The notes beneath the pieces were generated by a model that was given only the letters and a program-made list of their open reading frames with translations, did not search any database and was not told where the DNA came from. Positions 11,115 to 19,800 of a stretch of 64,000 nucleotides of DNA are shown here, in pieces (within the stretch, counting starts at the first letter, position 1; every line of letters starts with the position of its first letter). This DNA comes from Plantago major (lineage: Eukaryota > Streptophyta > Magnoliopsida > Lamiales > Plantaginaceae), in the NCBI GenBank assembly GCA_026545765.1, contig CM048840.1, forward strand, positions 43,854,959 to 43,918,958. Reading direction: 5' to 3'. Both the position numbers and the translations under genes were made by a program.

Positions 11115-12011
11115 TGTTGATACGGAAATGTGTCCAATCCGTTAAGGGCGCCATATATATATAGAGCGTATCTTAAAGCGCATCAAGGCTGAGATAGCCT
11201 ATTCATTGCTAGTCCGACCTTCGAATGGTCCGACATAAATGAAACCATCTCAGGTCAACTAGTATTTACAAGTCAGCATGCCATTTCAGCTAGGTCCGAC
11301 CAAGCTAGATGGATGACTTCCGAACCTGACAAAAGGTCACATGGTCCTTCCAAGTACCACAAACTGTCAGTCCTAAGATGCTAAACGGACCGGACGAGAG
11401 AGTCTCGGACCCCATCATCACAGTAAGACCAAACCTATATAACAGAACCAATGAGATACTTCCGTGGAACTCTAGGTCCGGACACCTTGAGTTGCCTAAG
11501 GCCAGATCAACCAAGCATACAGATCTGTCCGAGGAACTTACACGGACCCAACATGTGGAACAGTTTCTCAGAGGAAAAGGTCCAAAATACCCTCCCAGGC
11601 CCACTGATTAGTATTGGATTACTGTTCACTAATGGGCCATGGGCCAAAGGTAGCATTGTGTCCAAATCTGAAGCATACACTTGGCATCATCTTGTGAGCA
11701 ATTTCATAAGATACGATAACTATAAATATAGCACAAGGTCCAAGACCTTGAGGTAAGCAACAATCCCTAAGTCTGCTTGATTTCATAACCTTCCTCATAA
11801 CTATCACATTGAGAGCTTCCAACTCTCTCTTGAGTAAAGTCTCTTACCGGATTGACATAGGCAATCCGGGTAACCCATTCTAAGCCCCCCACTTAGTCCT
11901 TTCAGGTACTCAAGCTCGGACCAGTCTTGCTTCGGACTTCAAGTAGGAGGCGGATCCTAGATTAGGTTACTTGTAATAGTTTAGTTAGTGTTCGAGGTTT
12001 TACCCTCAACA
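11115..12011 (+). repeat. gypsy LTR (897 bp), shared by two tandem copies
   Basis: Begins TGTTGATACGG and ends CCCTCAACA (TG...CA). The inverted solo LTR at 16,634-17,490 matches over its whole length, including the motif CAATCCGTTAAGGGCGCC near the start and CTAGATTAGGTTACTTGTA near the end. The left side has a PPT, as for a 3' LTR. The right side has a PBS and gag leader, as for a 5' LTR. Confidence 0.85.
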
Positions 12012-12014
12012 TTT

Positions 12015-12032
12015 TGGCGCCGTCTGGGGGAA
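12015..12032 (+). other. primer binding site
   Basis: TGGCGCCGTCTGGGGG lies three bases after the LTR. TGGCGCCGT is complementary to the 3' end of plant tRNA-Asp (CGGCGCCA). The remainder does not match well. Confidence 0.6.
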
Positions 12033-12982
12033 TCGTTACAAAAAGTTTTCGTGTTTGAGTTAAGCTGATGGCAAAAAATAAGACGGACAGCACGGACTAA
12101 TGCGGCAGGCATAGGAACACCACCACCACGCCCACGGGGATGTCCGCCCACCCGCGGACGAAGAGCCACTGTGGTTGGAGGGAACGCTGGAAGGAGATAT
12201 CCGAGCGATGGGCGCACAGCCAGCCCATCCTCAGATGAAGGAAGAGACGCTCCGCACAGGGGAGTCCGAAGTTTTCCTGAGAATGTTGTGCCTATGGATC
12301 ATAGAGAAGGGGCGCACATGCTTATCCGGCAGAAGCTCAAGGCCCGATTACAGGTCAACAGTTGACTATGCCCGATGGTCGTACTGTCCGCACTAGTGAC
12401 CTCGGACTAAGTGAGACCAAGTTTGATAGATTGCTCACAATCATCCAGGATGCCTGGGGTCTAACAATGCCCATCCTCAGCAAGCCACTCCACCAATGGA
12501 GCCTGCATTATCAAGAAACAGGCAACGTCCGATCCAACCGAGGTTAGGAAATCAGCCACCTCAAGAGGATTTGCGAAACCTTCTAGACCGGCGGGCATCT
12601 GCCTCTCAAGCTCGGGGTGAAGGGAGCCCAAATGGAAGGAGAGAGTATCAAGAAGGGGATAATAGGCATCCAGGAATTCCGCGAAAAGCACCTCCGAGAG
12701 ACAGAGATCAAGTAGCAGAAACTATTCCAGTGGTCCGGATAGATGAACTCCCCGCGGATGTAGCTGTTCATCCGAGGACAGGAGAGATCATGACTGCTGA
12801 CGAGATCTACGCTCAGCAGAAGGCTTTGGAGGACCAGATTCTGAATCTCGGACGCCTGGTAAAAGACCACGAGCAGATAACTACTAGTGCACTAAATCCC
12901 TTGTGCGATGACATCATGAGAGAGAAGGAAAGAAACAGAAACTCGGATCAGGTAATTCCAAGCTTGGAATACTATTATGGGA
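12033..12982 (+). pseudogene. gag leader and N-terminal gag fragment of the second gypsy copy
   Basis: The longest frame, 12,496-12,982, encodes a basic, Arg/Gln-rich N-terminus, then RVDELPAD-like and ADEIYAQQKALEDQ boxes and a charged helix ending in YYYGNPR. This precedes the capsid region of Tat-type Gag, so it is the part of gag missing from the left edge of the window. Shorter overlapping frames from 12,171 and 12,362 look like displaced parts of the same leader. The frame runs straight into an LTR end at 12,983, so the rest of the element is deleted. Confidence 0.6.
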
Positions 12983-13040
12983 ATCCTAGATTAGGTTACT
13001 TGTAATAGTTTAGTTAGTGTTCGAGGTTTTATCTTCAACA
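12983..13040 (+). repeat. 58-bp 3' remnant of a gypsy LTR
   Basis: Matches 11,954-12,011 (ATCCTAGATTAGG...CAACA) with two differences. It directly follows gag sequence. The next bases, CCACC, resume the LINE on the minus strand, so 13,040/13,041 is the element boundary and CCACC is the expected target duplication. Confidence 0.8.
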
Positions 13041-14166
13041 CCACCTTTCGGTTCTTTTCACGGACCGTGGCGTGAAAGAACGCATTGTTTCCATCTCCAG
13101 TACGAAGCCAGTGAACTTTGGCTTTTTATGCCGCAATCATCTCATCCATGTCGTTCCATTTGATCACATCTTTTGTATATTGTTTAACTTGCTGGATAAG
13201 CCCGATATTAAAGCGGTACTGGATTAGTTCTTGTTGTGCCCAAGAGAGAGCAATTCGCGAGGCCTCGAGATTCCGAGCCGTGCAAAGGAGTTGCCGTGTT
13301 AGAGGTTTTAGGTGCCTCTGTAACAATTGCAATTTCCGCCATAAGATATACATGCACTGGCCTTGAACATCTTGGTTCCATACGGATTGCACAGTAGTAA
13401 GAAAAGCGTCGTGCAATGCTAGGCTATTCATGAAGCGAAACTGCCAGGGTTTGCGGAGTGGAGTGGCTGCCTAATCAATCACATGCAAAGGTGAGTGGTC
13501 CGAGACTCCAGGTGCCAGAACATGAATCTTCCAGGAGGGAAATTTGATGAACCAATCCGGGTTACAAATCGCTCTGTCAATGTGAGAGTAAATAATAGTC
13601 TGGTATTGTTTATTTGACCAAGTGAAGTAATCACCCTCCATTTCCTTTTCCACAAGAGATGCTACCTCCATTGTCTCTTCCAAATCCAGAAATTTGATGA
13701 ACCAATCCGGGTTGCCTCCCACTCTATCTAACGGGCCAAGTACATTATTAAAATCCCCAATAACCATCCAAGGGCCAGAAATAGTCATGGATAAACTCTC
13801 AATGGCAGACCAAAGCTCTCTACGCTTTTCCAGGGTATTATGTGCATAAACAAAAGTGGTCCACTGTATGAGGGTATCTTGTAGATCATAGATGACGCAA
13901 TGAATAAATTGATCAGATTTAGAATGAACCCGAAGCTTAACCCGCTGATCATTCCAAAGAATCCAAATACGCCCATTCGGGTGATGAGTGTAGTTATCCT
14001 GGTAGCACCATTTATTACCAAAGCGAGTCCTGATTCGTATAGCATTCGGTTCTTTGACCCGAGTTTCTAGCAAATTAGCAATATTAACATTAAGCGAATT
14101 GAGGCGGGAGCTAACCTCACGATGCTTAGCTACTTTGTTCAGCCCCCGAGTATTCCAGGCTAACAT
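13041..14166 (-). pseudogene. LINE ORF2: AP endonuclease and start of RT
   Basis: Frame 14,166-13,471 begins MLAWNTRGLNK, the standard N-terminus of plant LINE ORF2. It carries the apurinic-endonuclease motifs LLETRV, PWMVIGDFNNVL and GVSDHSPLHV. This nuclease nicks target DNA to start target-primed reverse transcription. A stop separates it from 13,431-13,041, which continues as the linker helix and the KAKVHWLRTGDGNNAFF box that precedes RT. A 25-bp segment occurs twice (13,539-13,563 and 13,689-13,713), so NPDWFIKF is encoded twice. Truncated and inactive. Confidence 0.8.
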
Positions 14167-14169
14167 TGA

Positions 14170-15555
14170 TTTCGGGTCGGAGGCGTTTCTTGGTCATCCA
14201 ATTGACGTAAAGCCTCAAACCCGTTTCATGTTTGGATTGGTGGTATACTCGCAGTTGCGCAAATAGGGGGAGCAATTCTGGAGGTCGATGCTGCCGCATT
14301 CGGATCCACAGGTCGAGCAGGCGGTGGCCTATCACCTGATCGAATTTGCTGCCTTTCTTGAGCAGGCACAGGTGGCGGCTGTCGAACAGGAGCTCTAGTT
14401 GTTGTGTTCGACCGGGCCACCTAACGTCCCACACCATCTTGTCTACGGCCTGGAGCTTGTCTAGGCGCTGCATTCCTAGCAGGGGGAGCCGGAGTAGGAG
14501 GCTCAGCTTGTTGGTTCTCAAATCCTGGTTCGCAAACATGTCCAATTTGCTGACACTTCTCACAAAAAGCCGATGACCACTTATATTCGATAGCTTGCAC
14601 AATCTTCTTTCCTTTGTTATCAATAATAGGTATCGATTTACGGAGCTCCTTTGTAACATCAACCTCAATCAGAACACGAGCATAGGTAACGAGTTTGTGA
14701 GTCAGACACTGCCTATAAACAAAGGCTTTCCAATTGCACTGGCAATTTTTCCAATGCTTCTATCTCCCCACAGATGAAGAGGCAAGTGTGGGAATTTAAA
14801 CCATACTGGCATAACTCAAAGTAGGTCATCCTTCAATGAGAAATTTTATGCCCATCATGGAGAAAGATATGCATACAGAAGATCGAGTATGACTCACGTT
14901 GCAAAACCTCCTTCATGTCCGCAGTAGAATGAAATCGAACTAGAAAGTAGCCTTCTTCATTATAATAAAGTTCCGGTAGTTTTAAAAATTGCCAGTTTTT
15001 TTATCATGAATTGTTGGACGGTATTCATCGATAATTCCCCTCCAAGCACAAAGAAAATCAAGGTATTTTCCTGCATTTTAATTCGTGGTTACATCATTGT
15101 CGTCAATCACGATTTCCAGGTTTCCATCAACTATAGTCGGTGCAACATATTTAATTCCACGACCCTGTTGAGGCAGTCTATAGCCCTTAATCACGTCCAC
15201 CCAGATTCGGGTGTCTGACGGTTCTGTTGTAGCAGGGGTCGAGTTTCATTGACGTAGGGGGTTCGGGTTCCGGGCCAACAAAGTTTAATGACTGAGTAGC
15301 AGGATCAGATAACTTCTGTGGGTTTTCAATCGACTCAATCACATCAAGATTGATCGGATCAGGCGGGTCGGGATCAGGAAGAGACAATGGGCGGTGGGTG
15401 TCCAAATCTGATTCGATTCTGGTGTCAACAGCAGGCTCTATCTCATCGACTCCAGCTGTAGGGCCAAGTTCTCCACCAGACGCATCCACCGGCCCTGTTT
15501 TTCTCGGGCGGCCGCGGGGGCGGGGGTGAGCAGCGGGAGTTTTTTTAGGAGCCAT
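14170..15555 (-). pseudogene. LINE ORF1: nucleic-acid-binding protein
   Basis: Minus-strand ATG at 15,555. The first 122 codons are a Pro/Asp-rich N-terminus with an AT-hook-like RPRGRPRKTG and then an acidic stretch. Frame is lost near 15,187 and the middle region (the RNA-binding domain of plant LINE ORF1) is only readable in pieces. Near 14,532-14,564 a CEKCQQIGHVC zinc knuckle survives, followed by a Pro/Gln/Arg-rich tail. ORF1 coats LINE RNA. Broken by several frameshifts. Confidence 0.7.
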
Positions 15556-15680
15556 TATCTGATTTTGGTGGTTGTAGTAAATTAAATATTGTTAACATAT
15601 ACCATACTTAATTACATAATAAAATTCACAAAAATATAATGATCAATAAATTATAATAAAAAGGCTAGCAAAATACATAC

Positions 15681-16628
15681 TGGGATTGTTCAGTTTCCTT
15701 CGCATTTTGTAATGAATATCGTCCGATAAAAACTCCCACATTTTCTCCCAAACATGTAAAGGCCTAGACATATTGTTGGACTGGAGGAGCATGGAGAACA
15801 GTTGTCTGAGATAGCGACCGGAACCCCAAAAATTGGCTTCTTTTATAGCATCGATATACTCATTGTCATCATCAAGGAGCCCCAACGCATAGCATGCATC
15901 ACGATAAGTTTGGTGTACAACACCATTTACAGTTCTCAAGTCCTCAAAGCAAGTCGCACCCTAATGTGATTCAGCATTATCCTAAGGAAATATGCGGGAC
16001 CTGTCTCTATAGGAGCGTGATAGATCCTACCCACCTTTCCATTAAATTTATGTCTAGGTTTCCATTGCTTCCGACCGAGATCCCACACGTAATGCCTTGG
16101 AAACTCTGTATATAAATACTTGCGTGCCTTCGGATGATGTTTGTTGTATTCCATCCACTTCAAAAACATTATTTCCGAGACAATGTTGGTCTTCTCAATA
16201 AGGTTCTCAACTACATCACCATCCTTGAAAACCATAGTATGTTCACCATCCATGTGAAATGAAAGGCGCTCAACTGGTGGGTCCTTATAATGTATGTCAT
16301 ATCCCATAATACGCCATACCGTCTCGCATGCAGATATATACCGACAATCGACGTAATCCTTCACCTCGTTATCAACAGTTATCTTAGCACCAATCCGTTC
16401 TACTCCTTTATTGACATACTTAAACGGGTATTTGATTGAATTGGTCTTGTTACACCACTCGACGTTAATATAGATCTGGTACTTCATCAACAAATAAGGA
16501 TTGTGCGAGACAATGTACCTGAATATTGCATAATACATGTTAAAATATAATAAATAATTACTTATATTAACATAGTTGGTTCTTATAAGTGGATACCTGT
16601 TGTCGATTATGACACCATTCTTATCAAT
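15681..16628 (-). pseudogene. Helitron Rep-helicase linker region
   Basis: After the solo LTR the protein resumes as IDKNGVIIDNR. It then spans a 78-bp intron (16,596-16,519, donor AACAG|GTATCC, acceptor ATTCAG|GTAC) that restores DNRYIVSHNPYLLMKY, a hallmark Helitron stretch. Next come INVEWCNKTNSIKYPFKYV, an RLSFHMDGEH box and, after a frame change near 15,935-15,960, the block TYRDACYALGLLDDDNEY found before the helicase domain. A GTATGT donor at 15,680 ends the exon. The LINE sits in the following intron. Confidence 0.85.
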
Positions 16629-16633
16629 AGTGG

Positions 16634-17490
16634 TGTTGAGGGATAAAATCTCAAACACCAACACTACTACTACAAGTAACCTAATCTAAGATCCACCTCC
16701 AACTTGAAGTCCAAGAGAAGGCTTGTCCGAGCTAGAGTACCTGAAAGGACTAAGTGGGGGGGGTTAGAATGGGTTACCCGGATTGCCCAAGTCAATCCGG
16801 AAGGAGGCTTTACTCAAAGGAGAGATGAAAGCTCTCAATGCAATAGTAGCGGGAAAGGTTAAGATATCAAGATATACTTGTTACTATGGAATTCTGACTT
16901 ACCTTAAGGTCTTGGACCTTGTGCTATATTTATAGTTATCATATACTTATGAAGTAGCTCATAAGATGATGCCAAGTGTATGTCTCAGATTGGGACACCA
17001 ATGCCACCTTTGGCCCATAGCCCATTAGTGAGTAGTAATCCAATACTGATTAATGGGCCGGGAGGGTAGTTTGGTCCTTTCCCTCTGAGAGTACTGTTCC
17101 GCACGTTGGGTCCGTGTTAGTCCCTCGGACAGACCTATCTGCTTGGTTGATCTGCCCTTGGGTAACTCTGGATGTCCGAGCCTAGAGTCTCACGGAAGTA
17201 TCTCAGTGGTTCCGTTATATACGTTTGGGCTCATCGTGATGGTGGCGTCCGAGATTTACTCATCCGGTCCGTTTGACATCTCTGTACTGGCGTGGCCAGG
17301 TTTGTAAGTCCTTTTCCCAGCTAGCTCGGACTAGATGTAGGGTTGTAGTGGCTTTTAGCGTACTGGTCGATTCACTTTGGGCGGACCATGTGAGGTCGGA
17401 CCAGTACTGAATTGGCTAATTAAGCCGTGATGCACTTTAGGACACGCTCTATGGCGCCCTTAACGGATTGGACACATGTCCGTAACAACA
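16634..17490 (-). repeat. solo LTR of the gypsy family with AGTGG target duplication
   Basis: Reverse-oriented copy (857 bp) of the LTR at 11,115-12,011: minus strand starts TGTTGTTACGG and ends CCCTCAACA. Both sides carry AGTGG (16,629-16,633 and 17,491-17,495). No internal element sequence remains, so it arose by recombination between two LTRs after insertion into the Helitron coding region. Confidence 0.93.
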
Positions 17491-18111
17491 AGTGGCACCA
17501 GTGTCTCGCCTCCTATAAACTAGATAGCCATTTCCATCAAACAAAGTTCGCTCATTGAAAGATTTTGGGAACTTCTTAGAGCACTTCCTGCCATCATGCA
17601 TGCATGGAGAAGTGGGGGTTCAATGGCCCACATGGACCATGGACCATGTACTCGGATATGGCCTTGTATAACTCTGGATTTAGGTCCTTGTCGTATCTCA
17701 AAGACTTATGAATTCATCAATATCATCGGCATATATTCCTATCCTCATTAATCCATAGAAGAATGTGTGCGTGAGGAAGAGCACGTTTTTGAAAGTCAAT
17801 GGTGTATTTAGCTACATCATAATAAATTTAGTATCAGAATAAGTATAGATTTTGTACGACTAATAAATAAGTTGGAATGTGAGTGAAAATAAAGATACAG
17901 AAGTATCACCTCCTATTGCCTTTCCGAAAAGGTTTTCTATCTCCAAATCCTTGATCAATTGATCCAACTTCATTCTGAATACTCGACTTTATATGTCGGG
18001 CCGGTCTTCAGGTCGTAAACCCTTAGACTCGACAAAACGTGTAATCTCGGGCCACTTCAGATTACATGTAAATGTGATGAACAATTCCGGATAACCTATA
18101 CTCTTACATAT
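17491..18111 (-). pseudogene. Helitron Rep (HUH endonuclease) region
   Basis: Reads MAICKSIGYPELFITFTCNLKWPEI from 18,111, then RPDI and a KLDQLI-type stretch. A 98-bp intron (17,909-17,812, AGGAG|GTGATA and GATGTAG) follows, then YTIDFQKRALPHAHILLW. The HAH triplet at 17,765-17,773 is the metal-binding HUH motif of rolling-circle Rep proteins that nick Helitron ends. Downstream are YMVHGPCG, a frameshift near 17,600, KCSKKFPKSFN and YRRRDTG, where the solo LTR interrupts. Stops near 17,720-17,740 also break it. Confidence 0.85.
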
Positions 18112-18127
18112 GGCCATGGTGTCTTGG

Positions 18128-18441
18128 TACGAAAGAACTTGTCTTATTACTTTCCAAAAAAACTGTGTACGAACAATTAGGGGCTGACTAAAGCGAGTCC
18201 AAGCCCAAAACAAAGACTGAAAACTAAATTAATACTAATATAGTCTCATGCAAGAAAACAAAAGTAATCTAATCTAACTGGTGAATGAAGGCTGCAGCCT
18301 TTCCCGCCCTGCATTTGAGTCGAATTGCCAGCTTAACTTCTTGTACAATATCCGGGACAGCGCATCTCCTTTGCTGAAAGATCCTAGCATTTCGTTCCAT
18401 CCAAATATGATAAACAGTTTCTACGAGAAGTGCCCGGAAGA
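18128..18441 (-). mobile_element. 5'-truncated LINE 3' end with 16-bp target duplication
   Basis: Flanked by identical 16-mers GGCCATGGTGTCTTGG (18,112-18,127 and 18,442-18,457). The insert's minus strand encodes the last part of a plant LINE ORF2 (TVYHIWMERNARIF..., about 18,440-18,290) and a 3' UTR. It interrupts the Helitron frame between the FQDTMA and MAICKS segments. No A-tail is visible at its 3' end. Confidence 0.85.
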
Positions 18442-18457
18442 GGCCATGGTGTCTTGG

Positions 18458-19090
18458 AAATTATGTATCATGTATCTCGGACCTCCCACAAAAGAAGATG
18501 GCAGAACAATGCATTTTCCAATAGCTCCAATATAACCATCTAACTCAACAGTTCCTCTGGGAATTGCATCTTCAAGTGACCTATAATTATTAGATCGCAG
18601 TAATTTTTGGTTCCTCATAACAAAGTGAAGTCGTTGAGCCTCCATCATCATATATCCATATAAAAGTGGATATTGCAATGGAAGGTAACTTGGATGCAAC
18701 TCAGATATATGTATTAGGTTCCCATTCCTTTCTTCCAACACAATATCACATGGATCCATCTCATACTCGTCGTTACCTAAAATGGATTTTGTCGAGGACA
18801 TGTATAAGTATGTGTGAAGGTCCCATGAAAAATGATCACGAATTGAAAAATAAAAATGATAAGTTATTGAAGATGTCCATACCGACTATGAGTGCAGCGA
18901 GTTCGCAACATGTTGGTAGATTGTACATCATGCCGTCACGTGATCTCCTACCAAGAAGACATGTACGACATCTCTATCATCGCCTCCTTAAAACGCCAAA
19001 GCCCATACGAAAAGCTCTTCGCTATGGGATTACGATCACAATCATATCTTTGAGAGCTTCGACAACGGAAGAATCAAGTTTAAACCGTCC
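18458..19090 (-). pseudogene. Helitron N-terminal region
   Basis: Minus strand, from upstream: SSVVEALKDMI, NPIAKSF, MMYNLPTCCELAALIVG (broken by stops near 18,900-18,950), then frame 18,801-18,458 with HISELHPSYLPLQYPLLYG, RGTVELDGYIGAIGKCIVLPSSFVGGPRYM and FQDTMA. These are the conserved blocks ahead of the Rep domain in plant Helitrons. Several frameshifts are present. The initiator codon is not identifiable. Confidence 0.8.
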
Positions 19091-19800
19091 CCTATTCGGA
19101 CTTTGCTCAATCGTAGAATCAAAATTTATAATTGGAAATCTAAATATCTATTAATTTCTTGTTAAATAGATGGGTGGAGTATTAAATATCTAATAAATGC
19201 TCTATTTTTTAAATTCCATTATTTCATTTTATCTTATTTAATAAATATATATTTTATTTTAGTTAATAAAATAATTTATTTAATTAATAATAATAATCTA
19301 GATTGGTGTATATAGATTCGTCTTGTCACAGTGATTCAAATATATTTCACAATATTTTTCGAAGTTTTGTAGAATAAATTTATATTAGATTTAATAAAAA
19401 CTATATATGCAACCAACATACCAAAAATAAATAGTGGAAGATACACTGGTTGAAAATGTAACTATAATTTCACAAAATTTCACAATTTCACGTAGATTGA
19501 ATTTATTTAACAGATACTCTATTTTTAAATTTCCATTAATTTATTTTATCTTATTTAATAAATTTATATTTTATTTTAATGAATAAAATAATTTCTTGTA
19601 ATAATACTATTCAAGATTGGTGTCTATGGATTTGTCTTGTCACGACGAAATCAAATATATTTTCAAAATATTTTTCAGATTTTTGTAGATAAAGTTATAT
19701 GAGATTTAATAAAAACTATATATGCAGACAACATACCAAAAATAACAACGAAATATATACTGGCTAAAATACAACTAATTCCACAAAATTACACGTAGGA
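19085..19800 (-). repeat. AT-rich tandem repeat units at Helitron 5' flank
   Basis: Two units about 313 bp apart are anchored on TTCGTCTTGT (19,318-19,327) and TTTGTCTTGT (19,631-19,640), each with AAAACTATATATGCA...CATACCAAAAATA. They are inverted relatives of the repeats at 28,990-30,130. Similarity continues on into the first ~65 bp (19,085-19,150) next to the Rep frame. Confidence 0.75.

Larger units (their letters stand above)
13041..15590 (-). mobile_element. L1-type LINE, 3' part lost to the gypsy insertion
   Basis: ORF1-like and ORF2-like sequences occur in order on the minus strand. The element stops at 13,041 inside the region just before the RT fingers (WLRTGDGNNAFFH), where the gypsy element begins. 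Its 5' end is near 15,560-15,600, in AT-rich sequence that fits an intron of the Helitron gene. The remaining RT would lie left of the window. Confidence 0.8.

Noticed and set aside
16634-17490. Reading the LTR-derived start (MLVFEILSLN) as the N-terminus of a host protein
   Set aside because: Those codons come from the inserted LTR. The Helitron protein begins far upstream.
18666-19154. 162-codon plus-strand frame
   Set aside because: It is the complement of the Helitron N-terminal region, whose conserved blocks read on the minus strand.
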